Origin: Phymorhynchus buccinoides
Taxonomy: Eukaryota; Mollusca; Gastropoda; Neogastropoda; Raphitomidae
Direction of reading: 5' to 3'
NCBI GenBank assembly: GCA_017654935.2
Contig: CM065682.1
Span: 36,097,786 to 36,161,785 of the forward strand
Length of the DNA: 64,000 bases
Shown here: positions 1 to 11,100 of the stretch, one piece after another
Position numbering within the stretch: the stretch's first letter is position 1
How the letters are laid out: the number at the start of each line of letters is the position of its first letter
The notes under the pieces: model-generated
Seen by the model: the letters and a program-made list of their open reading frames with translations, nothing else
The model's database searches: none
Told to the model about the DNA's origin: nothing
Position numbers and translations under genes: made by a program

Positions 1-1116
1 AGACTGGTGTGACTTAAGTCAGGAAGTCAGGGGAAAAAACAAAAGTCAGGAAGTCAGGAAGTCGACTTATCCGTTTGACGTTTAGAAAAAATCTATGTAA
101 TGGGTATAATAAGCGACTTTACAACTAGTATTGTTGGGGGGAGGGGAAGGTGAGGGGGACCGCATAGTATATGGTGTCTAGCGAGATGGAAGATATTTGC
201 AGTCGCTTAGAACAAGCACACCGCTAGGACATAGAAAATGTACTGCTTAGGTCATTTATTTATGTGTACTTGTGGGAAGGTTCAGCTTTCAGCAGTTTGG
301 CCCGTCTTAGATTTCACATTGCTGTCTGATTCCATTTTTAACTAGTCTACCATAATGTTCCCTTTCTTTTCTTTTCTTCCTTTTAAGTGAGAACGCAGTG
401 AGAGCTTTGACAGCATTGAGAAACACTGAGTAGTACTAATGAGAGATAATCTTTTGCATGCTTTTTGCTTTTCACTGGTGACCTAGTTAGGATTGAATTT
501 GGAATTTTGTGATCTTGTGTTTTGTGTATTGTAGTTTGAATGTTAGCATTTTATTCTTGGCCTTGCCATAGAGCTATACTCTTAGAAAAAGCAGCCTGTT
601 CCGCGAAAGCTTGAGTTTTAATAAATACCCTGTTGGAGAAAATGACTAAACTGTACCATTCCATTTTTAGTCTTCTATCTCTACCATTACTTTCGTTTTT
701 CCTGTCATAATGGGAACGAGAGTAAACTTGTGCATTTCTCTGTCTGTACGTGCATGAACGACTGCTCTAATCATACTGAAAGTGGATGGACCTATTTTTC
801 ACACAACCAATAACCAAAAAAGTATGCCCTTAATTGTAGTTCCATCCAATGGTTATTTAAATGCATGGGTGCTTGCATGCACATGTTTGTGTATGTACAT
901 TTGTTTATGTGTGTATGTCATATGAGTTGTGTGTGTGTGGATCTGTCTGTGCGTATCTGTCTGTGCGTGTGTATGTGGCTGTGTAAATAAGAGAGCCTGA
1001 GACAAAACAAGCATACCTATAGACAGACGAACAAAATAAAGTAAGACAATTAATAAAGACTGACACAATGGGATAAATCGGAGACATAGAAAACACACCC
1101 CAAAAAACAACGACAT

Positions 1117-1284
1117 AGAAGCTGAACGTCGGTCTGGCCACGTACGGGACGTTCGTTCTTGCTGGATGTCCGCAGACAAATACAATGAGGCCGGGGTTGC
1201 TCCAAGAGCCTCGCCTGCTGAGCCGGAGCCCCTGGACCAGCAGGAAAGTTCACAAAGGAAGGTGGCATTTATTCTTACTATGAG
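1117..1284 (+). pseudogene. Broken copy of chitinase exon 6
   Basis: This matches the 3' part of exon 6 at 40398-40598 (the region encoding LNVGLATYGRSF onward) and keeps the donor site at 1285. The acceptor and about the first 30 bases of the exon are missing: the sequence jumps from the intron (near 1114) straight into GAAGCTGAACG. Several one- to few-base indels follow, so no frame stays open. It cannot encode the GH18 segment as written. The indels could be biological decay or consensus errors near a contig end. Confidence 0.75.
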
Positions 1285-2152
1285 GTAAAGCTACTATGTT
1301 TGGTTGGTCTTGCACTATGTACAACCCCACCTCACACATTACTCCCCCGAAGACGGAATATAGCCTGACACAAATTGTGTGGCCTGCTACCATGGCGGAG
1401 GAATTAAAAAAAGAAACGGCCCTACGGACACAATGTTTCATTCCTTAGCTGATGACTTTGTACTAGAGTTTAAGTGCTTCGGCTATCCCTGGTGTCGTTT
1501 ATCCAGGGTTACAAACAAAACAAACGACACATTTACAAAGACGACGCAAGACTATTTTGGGGTGGGTTAGTGTTAGCAGATGTTTTAAGTAGAGTGCACC
1601 CCTAATTGTGCCTTGGAGTTGATGGCTAAAAGAAAGAACACGGTTTCCCCCCCCCCCCCCCCCCCGAAAATAAGGTAAGAGTTCTATTTAGCTGTTTTTT
1701 CCCAACAAGCATCTTCAAATACACAACACTGGTTATAGTTTTTTGGTTATGTATACATTGCATCAGAGACGCTTCTGTCATTTCTGTTTCAACTCAAGTT
1801 GCAAAACTGTGGATAGTAGTTTAGAAACACGTAGTCTTTGGAAGTGGTACACAGTTATCGGTGTTTGTCCAAACCGGTTGCTATGTGATATATGTAAATA
1901 TATAGTTGTTTGTTGTAATGTCAATATTGTAATTTATTTGTATTTCGTATTACTAGTCAAAATCTTAATTGAGACGGTTTATCGTCAAGTGTACTTTTAG
2001 CCATGAGACCCAGCCTATATGTACACTCATGTAAGAAAGAAGCATAGAGCGCACCTACTGTACTTACTGGTTAGTTGTTATTGTACATGAATGTTTTGGT
2101 TATATATAAAATGTTTGTTAAAATTATGTGTGAGAGTTTTTATCACATTCAG

Positions 2153-2308
2153 TGCTGTGTTACTCTGTTCAAAATATGGCTGAGAGACGACAGTGGACAG
2201 AAAAATATGTTTCCTTCTGTATTCACAGAAGTGTGCGCATATTACGTCAATATACAGAACTATGGGGTCTAGTTTACTGACGATACGAAAAGCAGCCTCA
2301 CAGAGAAG
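2153..2308 (+). pseudogene. Broken copy of chitinase exon 7
   Basis: This corresponds to exon 7 at 41319-41444. It is about 30 bases longer because of scattered insertions, and it has lost the frame. An acceptor-like CAG at 2150-2152 and a donor GTATGC after 2308 are kept. The two intact copies are 126 bases each and agree with each other, so the defects are specific to this copy. Confidence 0.7.
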
Positions 2309-2435
2309 GTATGCTGGTCGAAAGCCTTAGGCCTACTACGGTTTAGCTTATTCGATCTTCAGTCGGTGTCAAAGTATAGGTCTAGGCGATGGCTCTTTGT
2401 AAAAACAAGAAGGAGGTTGTTTTTCTTTATATTAA

Positions 2436-3116
2436 CAGTACTCCCGCGTTTATAGAAACTGTACGGTTATAAGAAAATTTTGATTACAGTAAAGGAAAGC
2501 ACAGGTTCCCGGCAAAGGTTCTACTGTTTTATTTATATATAGGACCTCGGATAGTAGCAACTCGGTTATAATTAAAAAAACCTGCTATAGTAAATTTACT
2601 TTTGGTTCACCACAGGAATGGCTCCTCGGTTACAATAAAAAAAAAAAAGTCCTCTTGTGACCTTTGTAAATACGTCACCAATGCATGCGTCACAATCTCA
2701 CCACTCCCTCCACCCACCCATAACAACTGGGTTATAATTAAAATTTAAAAAACACCTATAGTAAAGTCATTTGTGGTTCCTCTTCCTTACAATAAAAAAA
2801 ACTGTCCTCTTCCTGATCTTTGTAAATAAGTCATCAATGCATACGTCACAGTCTCACTACTCCCTCTACCCACCTTCATCAACGAAATTGAAAGGCACTC
2901 AAACACATGTTTCTTTCCCCTCATTACTTAGTGGGAAAAAAATTAATCGGAAAAAAACTATATATACAGCCAAATCCGCTTATAAGAAACTCACTTATAA
3001 GAAAACTCGCTTACAATGAAGCAAAAAACTATATAAGTGTTTTCACCATGCCCTGCAGAACTTCTTCTTTCTTATCTATGATAAAACTGGATTAAGGAAA
3101 CTCGCGTATAAGAAAT
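2436..3116. mobile_element. Left part of TA-flanked TIR element, cut by gap
   Basis: The terminal CAGTACTCCC lies at 2436, in the same place as 41557 and 63538 in the other copies. A nested second terminal CAGCCAAATCCGCTTATAAG starts at 2967. The interior repeats GCTTATAAGAAA-type words. The right end falls beyond the 500-N gap. Confidence 0.6.
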
Positions 3117-3616
3117 NNNNNNNNNNNNNNNNNNNNNNNNNNNNNNNNNNNNNNNNNNNNNNNNNNNNNNNNNNNNNNNNNNNNNNNNNNNNNNNNNNNN
3201 NNNNNNNNNNNNNNNNNNNNNNNNNNNNNNNNNNNNNNNNNNNNNNNNNNNNNNNNNNNNNNNNNNNNNNNNNNNNNNNNNNNNNNNNNNNNNNNNNNNN
3301 NNNNNNNNNNNNNNNNNNNNNNNNNNNNNNNNNNNNNNNNNNNNNNNNNNNNNNNNNNNNNNNNNNNNNNNNNNNNNNNNNNNNNNNNNNNNNNNNNNNN
3401 NNNNNNNNNNNNNNNNNNNNNNNNNNNNNNNNNNNNNNNNNNNNNNNNNNNNNNNNNNNNNNNNNNNNNNNNNNNNNNNNNNNNNNNNNNNNNNNNNNNN
3501 NNNNNNNNNNNNNNNNNNNNNNNNNNNNNNNNNNNNNNNNNNNNNNNNNNNNNNNNNNNNNNNNNNNNNNNNNNNNNNNNNNNNNNNNNNNNNNNNNNNN
3601 NNNNNNNNNNNNNNNN
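3117..3616. other. Assembly gap, exactly 500 N
   Basis: This is a fixed-size run of unknown bases marking a scaffold join between contig 1 and contig 2. The real distance and orientation across it are unknown, so features on the two sides should not be assumed adjacent. Confidence 0.98.
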
Positions 3617-3626
3617 CCCCAAATTT

Positions 3627-3700
3627 GATGCCTTTTAGTGACATAGGTGTAAAATCACTGGTGGTGCTAAATGCGACTTTGGCTGTGAAGGTTATAAAAC
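3627..3700. repeat. Dispersed repeat, pair with 5777-5850
   Basis: The stretch beginning with GCCTTTTAGTGACAT recurs with moderate divergence at 5777-5850. The second copy sits at the end of a longer AT-rich unit (about 5580-5850) containing the word CCCTTTCGGCCGG. Confidence 0.5.
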
Positions 3701-3750
3701 ATTTGTGTATGGGTGTAATGCAACGTTGCATAAACATGTCGGGCGCTACA

Positions 3751-4046
3751 TTACGCTACGGGATGGGGGGTGGGGGTGTCGCACTCAGTGCGTGGCGAAA
3801 CAGGCGCAGGCATATCTGCCGCCGGCGACGCCCTCGTTATCCGCCCGCAGTGATCCGGACAGCGATTGCTGCTGTCTGTTGTTTTGCTGTTTCTGTTGCC
3901 GCTGCCGCCGCAGCCGATGTAGATGTCACTCAGGTTCCCGCGACGCGCTTCCAAGATGGCGTCCAGGATCAGGGGTCGACGGTAGTAGACCCGGGACACC
4001 ACGGAGAGCAGGAACATCTCCACCACTAGAACTAGGTGGTGCCACT
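3751..4046 (-). CDS. Possible terminal exon of an unidentified membrane protein
   Basis: On the minus strand a pyrimidine tract ending in CCCAG at 4051-4047 looks like a splice acceptor. It is followed by an open frame to a stop at 3751. The translation starts EWHHLVLVVEMFLLSVV, a hydrophobic run that could be a membrane helix. A basic/hydrophobic stretch (VYYRRPLILDAILEARRGN) follows, then a low-complexity Gly/Ser/Asn tail and a Pro/Thr-rich end. GC content is well above the surrounding DNA, which suits coding sequence. I do not recognise the family. No upstream partner exon on the minus strand could be joined with confidence. The acceptor neighbourhood is partly repeated at about 4177-4205. 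It could also be a chance open frame in a GC-rich repeat. Confidence 0.35.
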
Positions 4047-4057
4047 CTGGGGGAGAG

Positions 4058-4260
4058 ACAAATCAGGTCAAGCCATCAATCAATAGTCATCAATCTATCG
4101 ACAACCAATCAATCAATCATCAATCAATAACATCGATCAATCAATCAGTTTAATGAAAATCAATCATTGATATCCACCACTAGCACAAGTTGATGCCACT
4201 CTGAGAGAGAGAAAATCAATCAATAAATCAATCAATAAATAAATAAATAAACAATCATAC
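4058..4260. repeat. (ATCA)n/(AATC)n microsatellite
   Basis: This is an imperfect tetranucleotide array (AATCAATC), interrupted by a copy of the acceptor-like CCACTCTGAGAGAG segment. Confidence 0.8.
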
Positions 4261-4428
4261 ATCAACAAAGCAAGCAAGCAATCGTGTCAGCGTAGAGACT
4301 AAAATCTGGTAGAGTTTTAAACTCTACTGGAAATGACGAATGTCGCACATACATACCAATTTGTGCGAATCGCTCAACTAGTAGAGGTCGCAATATAGAC
4401 GATTTGTTTCTTATCCGAAAACCTATCT

Positions 4429-4560
4429 GGGAGAGCACTTCGTGAAAATGAGAGTTGATTACCTCCACTTACTCGGTCAAAACCTTAGCAACAATGGCGG
4501 CATGGCGTCGAAGCTTGAAACCGCAGAATGCGAGTCAGCGACTTGCAAACATTTGTCATT
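4429..4560. repeat. Dispersed repeat, shared with 16508-16880
   Basis: The words GGGAGAGCACTTCGTGAAAA, TACTCGGTCAAA and GACTTGCAAACATTT occur in the same order as in the tandem copies near 16.6 kb. Confidence 0.65.
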
Positions 4561-5580
4561 AGAAGTAACATGGAGGGGTGGCACAGTACACACAACCGAA
4601 CACTGATGAGAATATAGACTCACTTCGCTAAGACGAGCGACCCCACCAAAACCCCCACACATTTGGATACAACCAAAAAGAGTTTAAAGGTGGACCCTGA
4701 CGGATTACTTTTTTTGGCAAGAAACACGTCGAGATCACCAGAAAGAACGGTGGGGGCCTTTTTCAAGGATCGGAACACTCACTTTACTCTGGTTTCCTAG
4801 AAAGCAAACCGTCAAAACGGCGATTCCTCCTTGGCGAAGATGCCGGAGAGAGAAGCCATTTTGGATGGGGTGGGGTGGAGGGTGAGGTTGAAAGCTTTTT
4901 CTTTTTTGTAGTGCAGTAGAAAACCTCCCAAATTGGAGCTATTTCCTTTTGTTGTGAGCGAAACTCCTTTAGATAAACTGCATAACAAATTTAAAAATAA
5001 TAAAAAGGCGATAGTATTAAGAAAATTTCGTGCAATGGAACGATTTAGTCTAAGTGACTCAGGCGGCACTTTAAAGACCCCAGTGACGGCGCCACGGTTA
5101 CGGTCCCCATTGTTTTTTTTCCCTGGTTGCTGCGACCACACATTTCGGCAATTTCCAACACATATTCAAATTGAGTGCTGCTCTTTTCTAAGACTGATGT
5201 GTTCGGTTTTGATATTTGTGGGTCATTTATATGGGAGGTCAGATCTTGGTCAAAACATAGATTTATTTTCCAGTTATGAGATAGGAAAATACGTTGATTT
5301 CCCGTATATGACTTTTTGGTGCTTACGTGATCTGGTGTTGTCTTTAAGAAAAAAACAGAAGAGCACTTGCTTTCCCACCCACTTTCAATGAAATTGACTT
5401 GCGTGTGCTCCTCCTTCCGCCAAGGACGAATTACGCCGATTTGACGGTTTGATTGATAGGAATCGTAGATTGCAAAGTGAGTGTTCTCCGTGATCCTTGT
5501 CGATAAAATGTCTGGTCTTTCCCTGTGATCTCGACGCGTATTCTTTGCACAAAATAACACATCCTAACTCACGTACCAGT
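4561..5580. other. No supportable gene
   Basis: Both strands contain moderately long open frames over 5044-5560 and 4933-5391. They overlap each other, have no recognisable motif, and show no convincing splice signals. I see nothing else here. Confidence 0.4.
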
Positions 5581-5879
5581 GGTGCCAGGCCCTTTAAACC
5601 CTTTCGGCCGGGCCAGCCATTTTTTCAGCTAAAAATTTCCATTAAACTTACCTGGGCATAGAAACAAATGTGTCTGTAATATTGGGAACTCCTCTGTGAC
5701 ATATTTAAAGTAAGGCCTATCCTTACCCTCCCAAAATTAAGAGAATAGGGTCATTGGATAACAGACCCTGATTTCGACTGCCTTTTAGTGACATGGTTGT
5801 TAAATCATTGTGGTGCAAAAATGCGACATTGACGGTGAAAGGGTTGAAAGCTCTCTCTCTTACCAATCATGTTATTTGG

Positions 5880-6130
5880 ACTCGTGGAAGAGCTAGTCCC
5901 TTGGAGCAGGGGGGGGAGTCGAACTTGGCGGGGAATACAACCATGCAGCACGGACGTGCACGTTGACAGAACAGCTGGGTCAAGTGTCAAGGCCATGTAC
6001 TTGGGGTGCCGTGGCTGTGGGTGGCCCAGGTGCGGTCTGGACCGTCTCGTGCAGCACGTTACAGCCCCGTAGAATATGGCCACAAGTGTAGGAGAGCGGA
6101 GAGCGTCTTCAGCAAGTTTCACAGGTAGAA
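5880..6130. other. GC-rich island of unknown nature
   Basis: This is a local rise in GC with short open frames on both strands, for example a minus-strand frame 5805-6122. None carries a motif I recognise. It might be an exon or a fragment of a retroelement; the sequence does not decide. From 6131 to 7276 I see only AT-rich sequence with no repeat or gene. Confidence 0.25.
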
Positions 6131-7276
6131 ATGGGGGCCTGAGTCTGAATTCCGTCTGCGTAAACGATTACAAGGTCTCTCGCCCGTCCGTTCCTCTTCT
6201 TGGTTTTATATTCAATATTTTTTATTCCTTCTCTTCATTCATTCCACAATTCCTGCTTTCACTCACTCTTTCGTCCCATCAACATACATGTATATATATA
6301 TAAAGTAAGCGCAAAGTCAGAATGGGGTAAATACAAAAAAAGCAGTTCTTGATAGGTAATATAATGAAAGAATAAGGAAGTCATCAGTTTCTCAAGCTTA
6401 TATACAATCATGATATACTACATTCATAGCTGTATTATCGTAATGTGTTGCATATTAAAGAAAAATAAGATAATTAACTACATAAAGAGAAGGTTTGTTT
6501 TTTGGTTATTTGTGTGGGTGGGGGTCGTGTTTTTTTTCCATTAAGCAAACAACAACAGTGACAATAACAACAACCTACAACAGGTTAACAACTGAGAAAA
6601 CCCCCTTTTATCCATGCTACTAAGTCGTAATGGATCCTCGTATGTCTGGAGGGGAGGCGCATAAGTAGATATAATTATGGTGAAAGTTAGACCCTGGTAA
6701 CAACTGAGAAAGCTTTAAGTCCTTGTCTACTCTCGTAAGAAACGCGAACAGCGTACATTATGTGATATGGAACGTTCATTTTGTTTCAGCGCCAAGGATA
6801 TCTGGGTGGGTAGATACCCTTACGAAATGGGTGTTTGCTCAGGTGGCTCTTATGCGTCTCCAGATGGAACTGAGTTTGATCCCCCTGGGTAAGGAGTTAT
6901 AACGTCTGGCCTGGTGCCCCCGGTCTTCTGACAGCATCATAAAGCCATTAGTAATTATGCATTGTTATAAATTTGGGACTTGTCCTGTGTGAATGCACTG
7001 CCTCCGGGCATTGGCATCCAGGATCGTTCCCACCATCTTGGAGTAGGGAGGGGGCGGGGTAGGAGTCCCATAGGGATAGCGTCTGGGTATCGCAAAGAGG
7101 ACGAAGTGGAGAAGGAGTTAACAGAATTGAGCTGAGACCTTCTAGGATCTTGGAACATGCAAACTATTCCTCTGATCAGTCATTCCGCTGTAGCACACTA
7201 ATAGACAGATATTTATTATTATAGTATTATGTGTGACTCTCATTCTATGGGGGGCAGACGAGCAATCGTCTGTGTG

Positions 7277-7322
7277 ATTCGGGTTGCTTCCACTTGGAGA
7301 GCGCATCCGCAGTTTCAAGTAT
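7277..7322 (-). repeat. Fragment of tRNA-derived SINE tail
   Basis: The stretch TTCGGGTTGCTTCCAC followed by TTGGAGAGCGC matches the left end of the SINE copy at 52672. No tRNA head is present here. Confidence 0.45.
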
Positions 7323-7904
7323 AAAATTAAATTACTAAATATCTCCAAAATATAAATTCAGGTATACTTGAATCTTGAAACGTGGTGAGGGTTCGGGTTA
7401 GAGGCTTTATGGACAATAAATGTTGGGTTAGTAAACCCATAATGACAGAGCACCCTACACTAATGTAAACCTAAGCCTATCCTTGTAGACTTTACCCTAC
7501 TTTTATTTTTTACCTGTATACCTAAGTTTTAACCCTATTTTATAACCTTACCCTAAAACCCCTTTGTTTTGCCTCAAATGTAGCTTGAACTTGGTCCCAG
7601 TTAGTTGTTTCGCGTGATACGTAGCTGATGGCCGTCAACACTGTATTTATCTTAGTAGTTGGGTTTAGTCGATACATAAAGTAGGGTCTAGTTACCCAGA
7701 CATGATTCCTGAGTGCCCTTACTTTACTTGTCCGTTATAATGAATAATTAAAATTATGACTTGATATAAAACAGTACAGAACATATAATAAACTCTGCAA
7801 TTTAAGTATACAATACCTTTCTGTGCGGCGTATAATAATAGATCGCGTGCTTATATAGGTCCGAAAAAATACCATAGTACGAGGGCATGGAGCCCGTACT
7901 TTTT

Positions 7905-8117
7905 ATTTCTGTGTGTGTTCGTGCGTGCGTGCGTGCGTCGTGTGTGTGTGTTTACGTGTGTGTGTGTGTGTGTATGGTGTGTGTGTGTGTGTTTGTGTGG
8001 TGTGACGTGTTGCGTGTGGCGTGTGCGTGCGTGTACGTCGTGTTGCCCTTGTGCGCGCTTGTGTGTTGTGCGGTGCGGCATGCGCATAGCGCGTGCTGTG
8101 TAGCGTGTGTGTGTTTA
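7905..8117. repeat. (TG)n-rich microsatellite
   Basis: Imperfect GTGTGT/GTGCGT runs. Open frames rich in Val/Cys (plus strand) or His/Thr (minus strand) across it are products of the repeat and are not genes. Confidence 0.9.
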
Positions 8118-11100
8118 CAAAAATCGCCATCACCTGCGAACTACGACTGTATTTCTTCTGAACAAGGGCTTGATGATGCTCTTTTTCCGTAACCCCCGCA
8201 CCAACCTGTGTTGCAAAACTGGAACTACCCTTTTATCTTTTCTATTGTGAAAATCTGTGTTGACTTAGCTTCATCTCAGGATGAATTCCGAGTATCCTTC
8301 GGGACAGAGACAAAAACGACCAGTCCACGCCCAATTGTCCGAGTTATCTCTCGGAACAGCAATTTCTGAGTCTAAATCTTGCTGTCTAAATCCTTTGTTT
8401 TTTTTTCAATCCAAACCACGTTTTATCGAGTTACGTCTCTTCATCACTCTTCCAACTAGTCCGTTTCACTTATGTTTGGCACTTCTGTTTTCTATTTTTA
8501 AAGTTGAAAATGTCATTGACAATTCGTCCCTACACGAGCCTCGGAAAATACTCCAATACGTTTTCATTAATAGTGATCGCCCTAAAGAGACTAATGATTC
8601 CGATCATAACGCAAGTCACCATGATTTTTAAGCGAAAAATAAACTTGGATCAACCCAGTAATATCCTAACTGAATCAATGACAGCGTTTGAGACAAACTC
8701 AATAGGATTCCTATTTAGGAGACTACTAATCACCCCTAATGGATTGGTTGTTAGAGAGCGAAACCATGTAATACACCAAAACGTTATAATAAAAAAAAAA
8801 AGATTATACTTTCAGCGGGGCCAACTTCTGTTACCGTTACAATGCACTAATGTAGACGACATACATATTTTCCCTTTTTTCTCATTTTCTTCTTCCCTTT
8901 CCCCCCCCCCTCTCTTCTCTACCATAAAAACGTTTCTTGCATAGCGCATTAGCTGCAGCTTCGTATTTGTTAATCTATGTATTTCTTATAGGCAACCAGA
9001 TTCACCGATGTGTTTGTCTAAGGCAAGTGACAAGTCTTGAAGGGGTTAAATAAAAGATACCATTATTCCACCAGAAGTTACAGGGGCTTCATTCCTTCCT
9101 ATTCAATACTTAAAGTGGCAATGATACCAACAATAATCGACATCATCATGGCCAGATTGTGTTTCTGGTGATGCCAATAAGTGTCCGTCCAATGTAAGTA
9201 TGCTTACACCTAGTTAATTAACCCGAATGGTTTCGTTTGTTCGTATGCGTTCTCTCGCTTTGTCTCTCGGTTTCTCTCTCTGATGGGATAAATACTCTTT
9301 CGCTACAGACAGACTCATGCTAGTAGCTTTGACTATGATCCTTTAATGTCACGATGCTGTTGAAGGACATTTTAAATTCATTTTTATGTGGTATCTGTGT
9401 TTCCTAGAACTAGAGAGCCCTCAGAGAAGAATTCATGTGCGTGCGTTCATTACTTTCGTGATCCATGCCTCTTTTTTAGATTAGTTCTCCTGTTGTTTAA
9501 AAAAAATTGAAAATACTGTCAAGTCATTTTCTCCGAATCTGTATAGGGCATTTAAGAGGCTAAATGCTGTGTGTATGTAGAGTTATCTAGCTTTCATTAC
9601 TTTTGTTGTGCTGTTTGCTTACCCCCCTTCTAAGGGGCTATGGCCATTACGAAAAAAATATCCGATTCCGAATTTCCGAATCTCCTGGGATGTATTCCAG
9701 CAAACGGACTTTCGCTTCACGTTCGTTGCAAATTGGCTAGTGGAACTAGAGTCCGTGCAAATTGAACTCTTCGCAGCTTTTTTGAAACACGTAAAAGACA
9801 CGCCCCCCACCCCCTCCGCCCCCTGCCCTATAACCCACTGTAGTTTTAAAAAAAGCCCACAAAGGACAGCTAGCGGCAATAAACTGTTATTGATGGTAAA
9901 TTTGATATTTGCTGACATATCGTGAATAGTCCAGAGAGAAATGTGAAATTCGGGTTGCTTCCGCCTTTTATACCGGCTGTAGTGCGTGTCGCTGTAACCA
10001 AACGATGACAACTTTTTTCGTTGCCTACTACAAGGGTTTAGACGGTGCTCGCTAAGTGCATGGGCATACGAGGACTTCTTCGCGTTAATGATCTGTCTCA
10101 TACACGAACTTAACATGACCTCACACTCGCTCGGTTCATTTCAACTCGTCCTGTAAGGTCCTCAGTGCTTAGAGTGAGATGGAAAATCGTCCCTTGTTGT
10201 AATCCGTCGTCTAGGGGTTACGAAGTGGGGTTTCATTGTATCCGTGACGGCGTAATCGTGCAGGTTACCTGCATCAATCTGGTGACAACTTCAAATAAAC
10301 TTCAAAACCACCGTACTGCTAAGGTTCTTCTTCTTCCTTGTTACTGAGCGTTCCCATAGGGGCCATAAGGCCAGCCAATGGTTTATACGTAATAGTGCCC
10401 CGCAGGTTTTCTCAGTTTTCCCTCCACAACCAGCTGGTGTCTCCTCGGCTGCAATCAGTCCTACACATTTCCATTTCGGGTCTCCCCATTTCGGATGAGC
10501 TCAAAGTAGAAATCTCTGCACTCCTACTAGCTATAAGATTTTATTTTTATTTGGACACAAACAAAAACGAGGTCCGAGCGGGAATAGAATTGTCCAATCA
10601 TGTCTAGGACAAGATAAGTCTCATATGACAGAAAGCACAGACGAAAAATGCAGATCAGAGTCAAAGAAAGAGACAGATTCGAGGAAGTTATTCGCAAGCA
10701 CATAACTTCCATAAGGTGGGGGATCTATTTATACGACTGAATCCCCCCACCCCCCAGAAGGCAATTACCCTATACAGCGCCCCCCCGGTATCCCCACCCC
10801 ACGGGGAGGATTTTTGTGTATACAGTACTATTTCTATAGTCGTTTATGTAACATTAATATGCCCATAGCACTTTATAAATTTTCGTAGTCTTCTTCTTTC
10901 TATTGCTTCTCAGTCTTCTGCCTTTCCTTGTTTTTTTTTCTTTCTTCTTCTTTCCTTTTCTTCCCTCTTGCTCAATCTACGGTTGCACTTCGCTCCTCTG
11001 CTCCCCCCTTCCTCAATTCTCATCTCTGTCTCTGCTCACTCAGGTGTCAAGGTCCCTCGGAGAGTGCCAGCAAGATGAGATGAGTTTCTCAGAGAGAGAC

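Larger units (their letters stand above)
1..3116. other. Contig 1: noisy third copy of the chitinase exon 6-7 locus
   Basis: Positions 1-95 match 34763-34850, and from about 95 onward the sequence follows 39330-42200. It therefore skips about 4.5 kb that is present in the other two copies. The first kilobase is close to the other copies, but from about 1100 on it collects many small insertions and deletions, including inside exons. It ends directly at a 500-N gap. This is either a poorly polished contig end or alternate haplotype, or a decayed duplicate of the locus. Confidence 0.8.

Noticed and set aside
5044..5560. 171-codon minus-strand gene
   Set aside because: No motif, no splice support, and a similar-length frame on the other strand; likely chance.
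7440..7565. Interstitial telomeric repeat
   Set aside because: ACCCTA-like words are present but irregular, with no array, unlike 44244-44289.
9619..10116. 165-codon minus-strand gene
   Set aside because: It overlaps an opposite-strand frame, and the composition and residues show no domain.
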